Origin: Frankiales bacterium
GTDB lineage: Bacteria > Actinomycetota > Actinomycetes > S36-B12 > CAIYMF01
Length of the DNA: 64,000 nt
Assembly (NCBI GenBank): GCA_016125335.1
Contig: WGLY01000025.1
Coordinates: forward strand, 62,001-126,000
Reading direction: 5' to 3'
A model generated the notes under the pieces. That model saw only the letters and a list, made by a program, of their open reading frames with translations, searched no databases and was not told the origin of the DNA. Position 1 is the first letter of the stretch; every line of letters begins with the position of its first letter. Shown piece by piece: positions 31,899 through 41,161 of this stretch. The translations under genes and the position numbers were made by a program.

Positions 31899-34610
31899 TC
31901 AGCGCGTGTCGGAGCCCGCGGCCTCCAGCGCCGCCCGACCGGCCTCGAGCCGTGCCACAGGGACGCGGAACGGCGAGCAGGAGACGTAGTCGAGCCCCAC
32001 CCGGTGGAAGAAGTGCACCGACTCCGGGTCGCCGCCGTGCTCGCCGCAGACGCCGAGCTTGAGGTCGGGCCGGGTGCGCCGGCCCTCCTGTGCGGCGATC
32101 TCCACGAGCCGGCCGACCCCGTCCTCGTCGAGGGACTCGAACGGCGACACCGTGAACACGCCCTTGTCGAGGTAGGCCGCGAAGAACTCGGCCTCGACGT
32201 CGTCGCGCGAGAAGCCCCACGTGGTCTGGGTGAGGTCGTTGGTGCCGAAGGAGAAGAACTCCGCGACCTCCGCGATGCGGTGGGCGGTCAGGGCGGCCCG
32301 CGGCAGCTCGATCATCGTGCCCACCGGGATGTGCAGGTCGACGCCCTCGCGTGCGGCGATCTCGTGCACGATGCCGTCGGTCTCGTCCGCGACGAGGTGC
32401 AGCTCCATCACCGAGCCGACGAGCGGCACCATGATCTCGACGCGGGGATCGCCGCCGTCCTTGATCCGCTGGGCCGCGGCCTCGGCGATCGCGCGCACCT
32501 GGAGCCCGAACAGACCCGGGACGACGAGCCCGAGCCGCACGCCGCGCAGGCCGAGCATCGGGTTGGACTCGTGCAGCCGCTCGACCGCGGCCAGCAGGGC
32601 GAGCTCCTTGGTGTCCGGCTTGCCCTCCGCGTGCGCCACCGCCACCCGCACGGACAGCTCCGTGTAGTTCGGCAGGAACTCGTGCAGGGGCGGGTCGAGC
32701 AGGCGGATCGTGACCGGAAGTCCGTCCATCGCCTCGAGCAGCTCGTAGAAGTCCTTGCGCTGCAACGGGAGCAGGGCGGCCAGGGCGAAGTCGCGGTCCT
32801 CGCCGGACTCGGACAGGATCACCCGCTCGATGAGCACCCGGCGGTCGCCGAGGAACATGTGCTCGGTGCGGGTCAGCCCGATCCCCTGGGCGCCGAGGTG
32901 CCGGGCGCGCAGCGCGTCCTCGGCGGTGTCGGCGTTCGCACGGACCAGCAGGCGACGCGTGTCGTCCGCGTGCTTCAGCAGGCGGTCGACCGAGCGCACG
33001 AGCTGCTCGGTCTCCGGGTCGGCGTCGGCCACCGCGTGGTCGACGCCGTGCTCGAGGTAGGTCACGACCGGCGACGGGCGCACCGGCACCTCGCCCAGGA
33101 AGACCTCGCCCGTGGATCCGTCGATGGACACGACGTCGCCCTCGAGCAGGGTGACGTCGTCGATGCGGGCCATCTTGGCCGCGGCGTCGACGTCGATCTC
33201 CTCGGCGCCGCAGACGGCGGTCTTGCCCATGCCGCGCGCGACGACCGCCGCGTGGCTGGTCTTGCCGCCGCGCGAGGTGAGGATGCCGGCGGAGGCGATC
33301 ATGCCCTCGAGGTCGTCGGGGTTGGTCTCCTTGCGCACGAGGATGACGTCCTCGCCGCGCGCGGCCCAGGCGACCGCGGTCGCGGAGTCGAACACGGCCC
33401 TGCCCACCGCCGCGCCGGGCGAGGCGGCCATGCCCTTGGCCACCAGCGTGCGCGGGGTGCCCGAGTCGAACTGCGGGAACATCAGCTGCGCGAGCTGTGC
33501 GCCGGTCACCCGCTCGAGCGCCTCGTCCTCGGTGATGAGGTGCTCGTCGACGAGCTGGGTCGCGATGCGGAAGGCCGCCGCGGCCGTGCGCTTGCCGACG
33601 CGGGTCTGCAGCATCCACAGCTTGCCGCGCTCGATCGTGAACTCGATGTCGCACAGGTCGCGGTAGTGGGTCTCGAGCCGGCGCATCACGGTCATCAGCT
33701 CGGCGTGGGCCGCGGGGTCGAGCTCGCCCAGGTCGTCGAGGCTGAGCGTGTTGCGGATGCCGGCCACGACGTCCTCGCCCTGGGCGTTGACGAGGTAGTC
33801 GCCGTAGACGCCGGGCGCGCCGGTGGAGGGGTCGCGGGTGAACGCGACCCCGGTGCCGCTGGTCTCGCCGAGGTTGCCGAACACCATGGTGCAGATGTTC
33901 ACCGCGGTGCCGAGGTCGTGCGGGATCCGCTCGCGGCGCCGGTAGATGCGGGCACGGTCGGTGTTCCACGAGTCGAACACCGCGCGGATCGCCTCGTCGA
34001 GCTGCTCGCGCGGGTGCTGCGGGAAGTCGCGCCCGGTCTCGTCGCGCACGATGTCCTTGAACCGCTGCACGAGCGCCATGAGGTCGGTGACGTCGAGGTC
34101 CACGTCGGACACGACGCCGCGGGCGGCCTTGGCCTTGTCGAGCGCGTCGGAGAACAGGTCGCCCTCGACGCCGAGCACGGTCTTGCCGAACATCTGGATG
34201 AGCCGGCGGTAGGAGTCCCACGCGAAGCGGTCGCTGCCCGAGGCCTCCGCCAGGCCGATCACCGAGGCGTCGTTGAGCCCGATGTTGAGGACCGTGTCCA
34301 TCATGCCGGGCATCGAGAACTTGGCGCCGGACCGCACGCTCACCAGCAGCGGGTCGTGACGGTCGCCGAGGCGACGGTCGACGGCGTCCTCGAGGTGGCG
34401 CAGCGACTTGGTGACCTGCACCCGCAGGTCAGCCGGCTCCTTGCCGTTGGCGAGGTAGGCACGGCAGGCGTCCGTGGTGATCGTGAAGCCCGGCGGCACC
34501 GGCAGCCCGAGGCGGGTCATCTCGGCGAGGTTCGCGCCCTTGCCGCCGAGGAGGTCCTTCATGTCCTTCGAGCCCTCGGAGAAGTCGTAGACGTACTGCG
34601 TGCCGGGCAT
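31899..34610 (-). CDS. ppdK: Pyruvate, phosphate dikinase
   Basis: A 903-residue enzyme of normal length interconverting pyruvate + ATP + phosphate and PEP + AMP + PPi. The N-terminal nucleotide-binding domain has GGKGANLAEMTRLGLPVPPGF (core GGKGANLAEM) and SVRSGAKFSMPGMMDTVLNIG (core SGAKFSMPGMMDT). The swivelling phosphohistidine domain has GGKTSHAAVVARGMGK with His453. The C-terminal PEP-binding barrel has GTNDLTQTTWGFSRDD and the catalytic cysteine in GVCGEHGGDP. ATG 34610 has GGAGGCACTC upstream. It would support gluconeogenesis or PPi-linked glycolysis. A tandem TetR regulator is divergently transcribed and may control it. Confidence 0.96.
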   Translation of the reverse strand: MPGTQYVYDFSEGSKDMKDLLGGKGANLAEMTRLGLPVPPGFTITTDACRAYLANGKEPADLRVQVTKSLRHLEDAVDRRLGDRHDPLLVSVRSGAKFSMPGMMDTVLNIGLNDASVIGLAEASGSDRFAWDSYRRLIQMFGKTVLGVEGDLFSDALDKAKAARGVVSDVDLDVTDLMALVQRFKDIVRDETGRDFPQHPREQLDEAIRAVFDSWNTDRARIYRRRERIPHDLGTAVNICTMVFGNLGETSGTGVAFTRDPSTGAPGVYGDYLVNAQGEDVVAGIRNTLSLDDLGELDPAAHAELMTVMRRLETHYRDLCDIEFTIERGKLWMLQTRVGKRTAAAAFRIATQLVDEHLITEDEALERVTGAQLAQLMFPQFDSGTPRTLVAKGMAASPGAAVGRAVFDSATAVAWAARGEDVILVRKETNPDDLEGMIASAGILTSRGGKTSHAAVVARGMGKTAVCGAEEIDVDAAAKMARIDDVTLLEGDVVSIDGSTGEVFLGEVPVRPSPVVTYLEHGVDHAVADADPETEQLVRSVDRLLKHADDTRRLLVRANADTAEDALRARHLGAQGIGLTRTEHMFLGDRRVLIERVILSESGEDRDFALAALLPLQRKDFYELLEAMDGLPVTIRLLDPPLHEFLPNYTELSVRVAVAHAEGKPDTKELALLAAVERLHESNPMLGLRGVRLGLVVPGLFGLQVRAIAEAAAQRIKDGGDPRVEIMVPLVGSVMELHLVADETDGIVHEIAAREGVDLHIPVGTMIELPRAALTAHRIAEVAEFFSFGTNDLTQTTWGFSRDDVEAEFFAAYLDKGVFTVSPFESLDEDGVGRLVEIAAQEGRRTRPDLKLGVCGEHGGDPESVHFFHRVGLDYVSCSPFRVPVARLEAGRAALEAAGSDTR

Positions 34611-34711
34611 GAGTGCCTCCGGGCGTCCTCGTGGCGGCGGCGCGGCTGCGTGGCCGCGTCCTTCGTCACGACGCTAGTGATGCAACCGCTTCCGTTTCCT
34701 GGCCGCTTCAC

Positions 34712-34738
34712 CTGGTGGCACGTGATCCGTGCCACCAG
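34712..34738. promoter_or_regulatory. Operator-like palindrome between ppdK and the tandem TetR gene
   Basis: CTGGTGGCAC (34712-34721) and GTGCCACCAG (34729-34738) are perfect 10-bp arms with a 7-nt spacer. A single CTGGTGGC half-site recurs about 100 bp to the right. The position between two divergent genes, one a TetR-type regulator, suggests autoregulation. Confidence 0.55.
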
Positions 34739-34915
34739 CGGACACGCTCCCGGACGGGGGTGTCGACGGCCGACGCCGCGGCCGACGTCCTCGATGGACC
34801 GCTCGCTCCGGTGAATGGGCGCGTTCCGCTGGTGGCGGCCCTACGAGGGACGTAGCCTCGGACCCGTCCCCGACCCTGCCGGAGGGTCGGCCCGTGCCAC
34901 GAGGAGCCGTGCCAG

Positions 34916-36274
34916 GTGCCGCCGAAGACCGAGCGCAGGCATCGTCAGGGGGCCGAGTCCCGCCAGCGGATCCTGGAGGCGGCGCTCGAGATCGCCGCGG
35001 AGCGCGGCTACGACGGCATGACCGTCGCATCGGTGACCGAGCGCACGGGTCTGCCGGCGTCCTCGGTCTACTGGCACTTCCGCAACAAGGACGCGCTGGT
35101 GGCCGAGACGCTGGAGTACAGCTACGAGCGCTGGCTGGTCTCCTCGCTGACCTGGCCCCAGGAGGAGGCCGGCCTCGAGCCGCTCGAGCGGCTGCGCCGC
35201 CGCCCGCGGCTCAACCACGAGCGCCTCGCCGCCCAGCCGGAGTTCTGGCGCATCGGGCTCATGCTCGGCCTGATCGACCCGCCGCAGCCGATCGCCGGCC
35301 GCGACCGCTACCTCGAGGTGAGGGCGCAGGCGCAGGCGCGCACCCTCGCCTGGGTGGGCGAGCAGCTGCCGGCCACGCTGCGCAGCCGCCGTCCCGACCT
35401 CGTCCTGCATCTCGCGCAGCTGCTGACCGCCTGCACCGACGGGCTGTTCCGGGCCGACCAGGCCGGCCGCGAGTGGGACTTCGGCCGGCTGGCCGACGAC
35501 GTCGGCGCGGCTCTGGCCGTCTACAGCCAGAGCCCGCCCGGGCGGCGGTCCCGGCGCACGCCCACCGGCCACCGGCACCAGTCCGCCACGCGCGAGCTGC
35601 CCGCGGACTCCCGCGACCGGCTGCTCGCCGCCACGTCGCAGATCGCCGCCGAGCGCGGCTACATCGGCGCCACGATCTCCGCCATCTGCGACCGCTCGGG
35701 CCTGCCCGTGAGCTCGCTCTACTGGTTCTTCAGCGACAAGGACGAGCTCATCTCCGAGGTCGTCGACCGCAGCTTCCGGCAGTGGCGCCAGAACCAGGGA
35801 CGGTGGACGCCGTCGGACTCGCGCAACCGGGTGCGCACGCTGCGGCGCGTGCTGCGCCGGGCGGCGCACGCGCTCGACGTCGACGCGCCGGACTTCCTGC
35901 GGATCGGGATGCTCGCGACGCTCGACCACCACGACGGCGAGACCTCCGTGCGCAGCCGGTTCCTCTCGATCCGGCGCGCCTCCGAGGACCAGCTGGCCGC
36001 GTGGTGGACGAGCACTCTCACCGACGAGCAGCGGGCGGCGGACCCCGACGTCGGTCGCGAGCTCGCCCAGCTGGTGCTCGCGTTCATGGACGGGCTGTTC
36101 CTCGGCCGGCGCATGGACGAGTGGGACCACGACACCGACACCTTCGTCGAGGGCGTCATCGCGCTCCTCGAGATCGTGCTCCAGCAGCGCACCGGCGCCA
36201 CCGACCTGCGCGACCGCCTCGCCGCGCCTCTCCCGGAGCGCGAGGGCGCCGAGCCCGAGGAAGCCTCGGCCTGA
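34916..36274 (+). CDS. Tandem TetR-family regulator (two TetR units in one chain)
   Basis: A 452-residue protein made of two TetR proteins in series. The first HTH covers residues 15-62 (RILEAALEIAAERGYDGMTV, VTERTGLPASSVYWHFRNKDAL) and the second 232-280 (RLLAATSQIAAERGYIGATI, ICDRSGLPVSSLYWFFSDKDEL). Each is followed by a ligand-binding type C-terminal domain containing LxxLxxAxxDGLF (QLLTACTDGLF, QLVLAFMDGLF). A linker of about 25 basic residues (GRRSRRTPTGHRHQ) joins them. Usual TetR proteins are 190-230 residues and dimerise. This chain is an internal pseudo-dimer. GTG 34916 follows GAGGAGCC. The target is unknown, with ppdK and its own promoter the nearest candidates. Confidence 0.88.
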   Translation: MPPKTERRHRQGAESRQRILEAALEIAAERGYDGMTVASVTERTGLPASSVYWHFRNKDALVAETLEYSYERWLVSSLTWPQEEAGLEPLERLRRRPRLNHERLAAQPEFWRIGLMLGLIDPPQPIAGRDRYLEVRAQAQARTLAWVGEQLPATLRSRRPDLVLHLAQLLTACTDGLFRADQAGREWDFGRLADDVGAALAVYSQSPPGRRSRRTPTGHRHQSATRELPADSRDRLLAATSQIAAERGYIGATISAICDRSGLPVSSLYWFFSDKDELISEVVDRSFRQWRQNQGRWTPSDSRNRVRTLRRVLRRAAHALDVDAPDFLRIGMLATLDHHDGETSVRSRFLSIRRASEDQLAAWWTSTLTDEQRAADPDVGRELAQLVLAFMDGLFLGRRMDEWDHDTDTFVEGVIALLEIVLQQRTGATDLRDRLAAPLPEREGAEPEEASA

Positions 36275-37270
36275 TCAGGCACCCGTCCTGGGCCGGGGCG
36301 CCGCGTCACGGTTCCGCCGGCGCCGCCGGCGCAGGGTGCGGACGAAGCCACCCGCGGCGACGGCACCGGCCGAGACGAAGAGGAAGCCTCCCAGGTCCCT
36401 GGGGTGGAGGCCCTCGATCGCCACGCGGCCGGGATCCGCGGCATCGACACGGACCTCGACCACGTCGCCGACGGGGAGGTCGGCGACGCCACCGAGGTCG
36501 ACGCACCGGGCGGCCGGCGAGGACCCCTCGGCGCCGCCCGAGCCGTCCTGGGCCAGGGCGAGGCAGACGTAGGAGGTCTGCGCTCCTCGTGCAGTCGAGT
36601 GCGTGGAGTCGGAGGTCACCACGGCGGACGAGGGCACGCCGTCGTGCTGAAGGACCCAGTCCAGATACGTGGTCTCCCCCGAGCCTCCGGCGAGCACGAC
36701 CAGCACGACGAAGGCGATGGCCACACCCCGGTAGCCGACGGTCGAGCCGACTGCTCGGGCTCCGGCGACCGCTGCCAGCCGGTCCCGCTCCACGTCCGTC
36801 AGCTCGGCACCCACGTCGCCCAGCAGACGGGCGACAGCCATGACGAGCGGGTCGGTGGCGTCTCCGCCCGGAGTCCTGAGCATCACCCGTCCGCCGTCGA
36901 GATCCGTCAGCAGGAGGACCGTGCCCGCCGTCCGACCCTGGGAGAATGTCGGCGACACCTGCACGGACGCGAGCCGGTCGAGATCGCAGCGGACCCTCGT
37001 CGGCCAGGTCCGGACCAGTACCGACCCGGCCAGGGTGAACCGCGGAGTGATCAGCGGCAGCAGCAGTGCCAGGCCGCCGAGCGTCGCTGCCACCCACCCC
37101 AGCAGCACCTGTCTCGGCGGCAGCACGATGAGGACGTACGCCGACAGGAGGAACAGGCATCCCACGACGGCGGATGCCGCACGCCCGCGCCAACCCATAG
37201 GACCGACGACCTGGTGAACCCCGGACCGCCGCGCGTCCTGTCCCCCGCGCATGGACCCATGCTGCCGCAT
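36275..37270 (-). CDS. Membrane protein of unknown function
   Basis: A 331-residue protein with paired hydrophobic segments near residues 30-75 (GCLFLLSAYVLIVLPPRQVLLGW), one near 180-195 (GVAIAFVVLVVLAGG) and one near 300 (LGGFLFVSAGAVAAGGFV). A cytoplasmic PH-like section is suggested by VRCDLDRLASVQVSP. The C-terminus is a basic RRRRRRNRD tail. Two cysteines in YVCLAL and ARCVDL may form an external disulfide. Similarity to any named family is not apparent. ATG 37270 has GGAG at good distance. Its last base meets the stop of the TetR gene with no gap. Confidence 0.65.
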   Translation of the reverse strand: MRQHGSMRGGQDARRSGVHQVVGPMGWRGRAASAVVGCLFLLSAYVLIVLPPRQVLLGWVAATLGGLALLLPLITPRFTLAGSVLVRTWPTRVRCDLDRLASVQVSPTFSQGRTAGTVLLLTDLDGGRVMLRTPGGDATDPLVMAVARLLGDVGAELTDVERDRLAAVAGARAVGSTVGYRGVAIAFVVLVVLAGGSGETTYLDWVLQHDGVPSSAVVTSDSTHSTARGAQTSYVCLALAQDGSGGAEGSSPAARCVDLGGVADLPVGDVVEVRVDAADPGRVAIEGLHPRDLGGFLFVSAGAVAAGGFVRTLRRRRRRNRDAAPRPRTGA

Positions 37271-37331
37271 CTGCGCTCCGGCGTTCCCCGCCCCGGCGCC
37301 GTCCTGACGCCGGCCTGCCGGCGACGACCGC

Positions 37332-38522
37332 TCAGCCGCCGGAGACGGAGAGCTCAGCGGCGCTGATGTCGGCGAGGAACCCGTCGAGGTCGTCGGGGTC
37401 GTCGAGCCAGCCGTCCGGCAGGGCCACCCGCTTGCCGGGCTGCGTGCGCCCGCGCGGGCCCTCGGACACCTCGCCGGGCCAGGGCTGGTCGAGGTCGAGC
37501 TCGGCGAGGTACCCGTCGATCTCCTCGAGGCTGCTCGCCATGGCCAGGCCCTGGCGCAGCTCGCGGCGGACGGCGAACCCCTTGAGGTACCAGGCGATGT
37601 GCTTGCGGAAGTCGCGCGGGCCGCGCTCGGGCCCGAGCACCTCCGCGAGCAGCGCCGCGTGATGGTGCATCACCTCGGCCACGGTGCGCAGCCCGGGGTC
37701 GGCGGGGACAGGGAGGCCGGAGAAGTCCGCGGCGAGCTGGCCGAACAGCCACGGCCGGCCCAGGCACCCGCGGCCGACGACGACGCCGTCCGCGCCGGTC
37801 TGCTCCACCATGCGGCGCGCGTCGCGGTGGGTCCAGATGTCGCCGTTGCCGAGCACCGGCACCCCGTAGGGCGCGAGCTCCTCGACCAGCCGCGCGATCG
37901 CCGTCCAGTCCGCCGTGCCGCCGTAGAGCTGGCTCGCGGTCCGGCCGTGCAGCGCCACCCAGGCGGCCCCCTCCTCGGCGGCGGCGCGACCGGCCTCGAG
38001 GTAGGTGAGGTGCTCGGGGTCGACGCCGGTGCGCATCTTGACGGTGACCGGCACCGGTTCGCGACCCACGGCCCGCGCCGTGTCGTCCGCGGTGCGGACC
38101 GCCTCGCGCACGATCGCCCGGAACAGCCCGCGCTTCCACGGCAGGGCGCTGCCGCCGCCCTTGCGGGTGACCTTGGCGACCGGGCAGCCGAAGTTCAGGT
38201 CGACGTGGTCCGCACGGTCCTCGGCCACGAGCAGGCGCACCGCCGCCCCCACGGTGGCCGGGTCGACCCCGTAGAGCTGGACGCTGCGCGGCGACTCGTC
38301 GGGGTCGGTGGCGATCATCGCCATGGTCTCGTCGTTGCGCTCGACCAGGGCGCGCGAGGTGATCATCTCGGTGACGTAGATGCCAGTGGCCGATCCGGAG
38401 GTGGCGCTGCGCGCCTGCTCGCGGGCCAGCCGGCGGAAGGCGCGGTTGGTGATGCCGGCCATCGGGGCGAGCACCACCGGGACGCCGCCGCGCCGGAGCA
38501 GCTCGTGGCCGGGAGAGGTCAT
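37332..38522 (-). CDS. dusB: tRNA-dihydrouridine synthase
   Basis: A 396-residue flavoenzyme. The TIM barrel starts [18 protein letters not shown]. The tRNA- and FMN-binding motifs are [20 protein letters not shown] (core NFGCPVAKV) with its catalytic Cys, then [23 protein letters not shown] (core HGRTASQLY), and VLGNGDIW with [13 protein letters not shown]. It reduces uridines in tRNA. The protein has a C-terminal helical extension, normal for actinobacterial DusB. Start at ATG 38522. A longer in-frame start exists but adds nothing family-like. The neighbours are unrelated. Confidence 0.93.
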   Translation of the reverse strand: MTSPGHELLRRGGVPVVLAPMAGITNRAFRRLAREQARSATSGSATGIYVTEMITSRALVERNDETMAMIATDPDESPRSVQLYGVDPATVGAAVRLLVAEDRADHVDLNFGCPVAKVTRKGGGSALPWKRGLFRAIVREAVRTADDTARAVGREPVPVTVKMRTGVDPEHLTYLEAGRAAAEEGAAWVALHGRTASQLYGGTADWTAIARLVEELAPYGVPVLGNGDIWTHRDARRMVEQTGADGVVVGRGCLGRPWLFGQLAADFSGLPVPADPGLRTVAEVMHHHAALLAEVLGPERGPRDFRKHIAWYLKGFAVRRELRQGLAMASSLEEIDGYLAELDLDQPWPGEVSEGPRGRTQPGKRVALPDGWLDDPDDLDGFLADISAAELSVSGG

Positions 38523-38604
38523 GGGCCCATTGTCGTGCATCGACGCAGGCACCTGGCGACGGCGACCGGACGGCCGTCCCCGCGCGAGACCCGCGCCCCG
38601 TGGC

Positions 38605-38610
38605 TAGGGT
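38605..38610 (+). promoter_or_regulatory. -10 element TAGGGT, leaderless start
   Basis: TAGGGT is followed by six C residues and GTG 38617. No ribosome site is present. Confidence 0.55.
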
Positions 38611-38616
38611 CCCCCC

Positions 38617-39384
38617 GTGTCGGACTGGTACCAGGACAACGTCGTCGCGTCCGGCCGCTCGCCGGCGCTGTGGATGCTGCTCGGGTTCCTGGTGACCTAC
38701 ACGGTCACCCGGTGGGTCACGCTGCGGATCCGCGCCCGGGCCGCAGGTCCGCAGCCGGAGCCGGCCGACGGAGAGGGCGGGGGCCTCATCGGCGACATCC
38801 ACATCGGCGGGGTGCACGTGCACCACCAGGTGTGGGGGATCCTGCTGGTGCTCACCACCGGGCTGCTGTCGTTCCGGTACTCGCCACAGCCCCCGTGGCA
38901 GGAGGTCCTCGCGGCGCTGTTCGGCGTCGGCGCGGCCCTCGCCCTCGACGAGTTCGCCCTGTGGCTGCACCTCGAGGACGTGTACTGGACGCCGGAGGGC
39001 CGCAAGTCGATCGACGCGGTGATGATCGCCGTCGTCGTCGGCATCCTCCTGCTCGTGGGCTCCGCGCCCCTCGGCATCGACAGCTCGACGACCAACCTCG
39101 GCTGGGTGTCCGTCAGCGTCCTCGTGGTCGTCCACGTGGGCTACACCCTGATCTGCCTGCTCAAGGGCAAGCTCGTCACCGGCCTGGTGGGGCTGGCCAT
39201 GACGATCCTGTCTCTGGTGGGGGCGATCCGGCTCGCGAAGCCCGACTCCTTCTGGGCCCGCCGCTTCTACAGCCCGGCCAAGATGGAGCGGGCGAGCGCG
39301 CGGTTCGCGGGCGAGGCCGCCCGGCGCGAGCGCTGGCGCGCCCGACTCGGGGCCGGGCCGCCCGGCTCGCAGACGGTGGGCTAG
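38617..39384 (+). CDS. Multi-span membrane protein, unknown function
   Basis: A 255-residue protein with about six hydrophobic segments (PALWMLLGFLVTYTVTRW, VLTTGLLSF, VMIAVVVGILLLVGS, VSVSVLVVVHVGYTLICLL). A histidine-rich motif GDIHIGGVHVHHQVWG lies at residues 60-75, followed by an acidic LDEFALWLHLEDVYW. This pattern is known in uncharacterised actinobacterial integral membrane proteins, and the clustered His/Asp/Glu could bind metal. No function can be given. Its stop shares the CTAG sequence with the stop of the response regulator on the other strand. Confidence 0.7.
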   Translation: MSDWYQDNVVASGRSPALWMLLGFLVTYTVTRWVTLRIRARAAGPQPEPADGEGGGLIGDIHIGGVHVHHQVWGILLVLTTGLLSFRYSPQPPWQEVLAALFGVGAALALDEFALWLHLEDVYWTPEGRKSIDAVMIAVVVGILLLVGSAPLGIDSSTTNLGWVSVSVLVVVHVGYTLICLLKGKLVTGLVGLAMTILSLVGAIRLAKPDSFWARRFYSPAKMERASARFAGEAARRERWRARLGAGPPGSQTVG

Positions 39385-39986
39385 AGCCAGCCGCGGTCCT
39401 GGGCCACCCGGACCGCCTCGGCCCGGGTCCGCGTCCCGGTCTTGCTGATCGCCGCCGACAGGTAGTTGCGCACGGTGCCCTCGGACAGGTGCAACCCCCG
39501 CGCCAGGTCCGCCACCGTGCCGCCGTCGCTCGCCGCGACGAGCACCTCGCGCTCGCGCTCGGTCAGCGGGCTCTCGCCCATCGCCAGGCTCTCGGCGGCC
39601 AGCGCGGGGTCGACCACCCGCTCCCCCGCCGCCACGCGGCGGATGGCGTCGGCGAGCTGCGCGGCCGGGGCGTCCTTCACCAGGAACCCGCGCGCGCCCG
39701 CCTCCATCGCGCGGCGCAGGTAGCCGGGGCGCCCGAAGGTGGTGAGCACGAGCACCGCGCACTGCGGCGCGCCCTCGCGCAGCACCGCTGCCGTCTCGAT
39801 CCCGTCGAGGCCCGGCATCTCGACGTCGAGCAGCGCGACGTCGGCGCGCGAGGCCAGCACGGCCTCGAGCACGGTGTCACCACGGCCCTGCTCGGAGACC
39901 ACCTCGAGGTCCGGCTCGAGGGAGAGCAGCGCCGCGAGCGCACCGCGCACGAGGTGCTGGTCGTCGGCGAGGAGGACGCGGATCAC
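39381..39986 (-). CDS. NarL/DesR-type response regulator
   Basis: A 201-residue regulator. The receiver domain has the acidic pair DD at residues 8-9, phosphoacceptor Asp54 (VALLDVEMPGLDG), the threonine in VLTTFG and the lysine in FLVKDAP. The C-terminal LuxR HTH is LTEREREVLVAASDGGTVADLARGLHLSEGTVRNYLSA (core SEGTVRNYL). GTG 39986 overlaps the kinase stop by 4 nt. It is the last gene of an operon ABC ATPase, permease, histidine kinase, regulator, like the DesKR layout, and probably controls the transporter in response to membrane state or an exported compound. Confidence 0.92.
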   Translation of the reverse strand: MIRVLLADDQHLVRGALAALLSLEPDLEVVSEQGRGDTVLEAVLASRADVALLDVEMPGLDGIETAAVLREGAPQCAVLVLTTFGRPGYLRRAMEAGARGFLVKDAPAAQLADAIRRVAAGERVVDPALAAESLAMGESPLTEREREVLVAASDGGTVADLARGLHLSEGTVRNYLSAAISKTGTRTRAEAVRVAQDRGWL

Positions 39987-41161
39987 GACGCCGCCCCCCG
40001 GTGGGCGGCGAGGCGGAAACCGCCCGTGGGCAGTGGCCCTGCCTCGATGACCGCACCCGCCGCCGCGGCCCGGCTGCGCAGGCCGGCGAGCCCGTGACCG
40101 TCGTGCGTCGGGCCGCCCCCGCGCCCGTCGTCGAGCACCTCGACCGAGGCCGGGCCGAGGCGGACGGTGCACGTGCCGGCGCCGCTGTGGCGCACGACGT
40201 TGGTGACCCCCTCGCGCACGACGTAGGCGAACAGCTCGCGCAGGTCGCCTGGCACGGCGTCGACCGCCGACGGGAGGTCGGGGTCGACCCCGGCCGCCTC
40301 CAGCGCGCTGCGCGCCGAGGCGAGCTCCGCGGCCAGCGACACCTCGCGGTAGTTGCCCACGGTGGCACGCACGTCGGCGAGCGCCACGCGCGCGAGCCGC
40401 TCGATGTCCTCGACCTCGCGCCTGGCCCGCTCCGGGTCGAGCCCGACGAGCTTGCCCGCCAGCTCGGACTTCACCGCGATCACGGTGAGGCTGTGGCCCA
40501 GGATGTCGTGCAGGTCCCGAGCGAACCGCTCGCGCTCGGCGAGGACGGCGTAGGCCGCGCGCTCCTCGTGCGCCTCCACGAGGGCGCGGTTGCGCTCGGC
40601 CATGCGTGCGACGCCGAACATCGCCATCCCGGCGGCGACGATGGAGAACGCGTAGCTGCCCCAGTCCGGCCACCCGGCCGCGCGGCTGACGAGCGCCTCG
40701 AGCGCCACGAGGGCCACCGTCGCGAGGATCGCCCAGCGCCACGGCAGCACGAGCTGCACGACGACCGCCACGAAGATGAACGTCGTCAGCCCCGACGGGC
40801 CGGCGAACGGCAGCACGGCGAGCGCCAGCGCCAGCAGCACCACGGCCAGTGCGCCCGCACGACGACGCCCAGCCGGGCTGCGGTCCCACGCGAGCACCAC
40901 GAGCACGAGGTAGAGCACGGCGAACGCGACGAGCAGGCCGAGGCCCACCACGGTGCCGACGGGCGAGCCGGAGCGGTCCACGACGTCGCCGGCCGGCCCG
41001 AGCAGCACGACGAGCCACACCCCGGCGAAGGGGACGGCGTAGCGCCACCGGCGCGCCCGCCACTCGCGTTCCGCGTCGGCCAGGGCGTCCGGCGGCGCGG
41101 TCACGACGTCGTCGGGCACCGCGCGCACCTCCTCCGGACCTCGGGCCACCGGGACGGTCAT
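39983..41161 (-). CDS. NarL-type (HisKA_3) sensor histidine kinase
   Basis: A 392-residue kinase. Residues 45-185 form about five or six membrane spans, the sensor part. The dimerisation box ERERFARDLHDILGHSLTVI has the phosphoacceptor His218. The ATPase domain ends with VREGVTNVVRHSGAGTC and LDDGRGGG...GHGLAGLRSRAAAAG (N and G boxes). It resembles DesK in length and layout. ATG 41161 overlaps the permease stop by 4 nt and its own stop overlaps the regulator start, so all four genes are coupled. The stimulus is unknown. Confidence 0.92.
   Translation of the reverse strand: MTVPVARGPEEVRAVPDDVVTAPPDALADAEREWRARRWRYAVPFAGVWLVVLLGPAGDVVDRSGSPVGTVVGLGLLVAFAVLYLVLVVLAWDRSPAGRRRAGALAVVLLALALAVLPFAGPSGLTTFIFVAVVVQLVLPWRWAILATVALVALEALVSRAAGWPDWGSYAFSIVAAGMAMFGVARMAERNRALVEAHEERAAYAVLAERERFARDLHDILGHSLTVIAVKSELAGKLVGLDPERARREVEDIERLARVALADVRATVGNYREVSLAAELASARSALEAAGVDPDLPSAVDAVPGDLRELFAYVVREGVTNVVRHSGAGTCTVRLGPASVEVLDDGRGGGPTHDGHGLAGLRSRAAAAGAVIEAGPLPTGGFRLAAHRGAAS

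Noticed and set aside
31878-34814. A 978-codon plus-strand frame opposite ppdK
   Set aside because: It is the antisense of a fully recognisable pyruvate phosphate dikinase.
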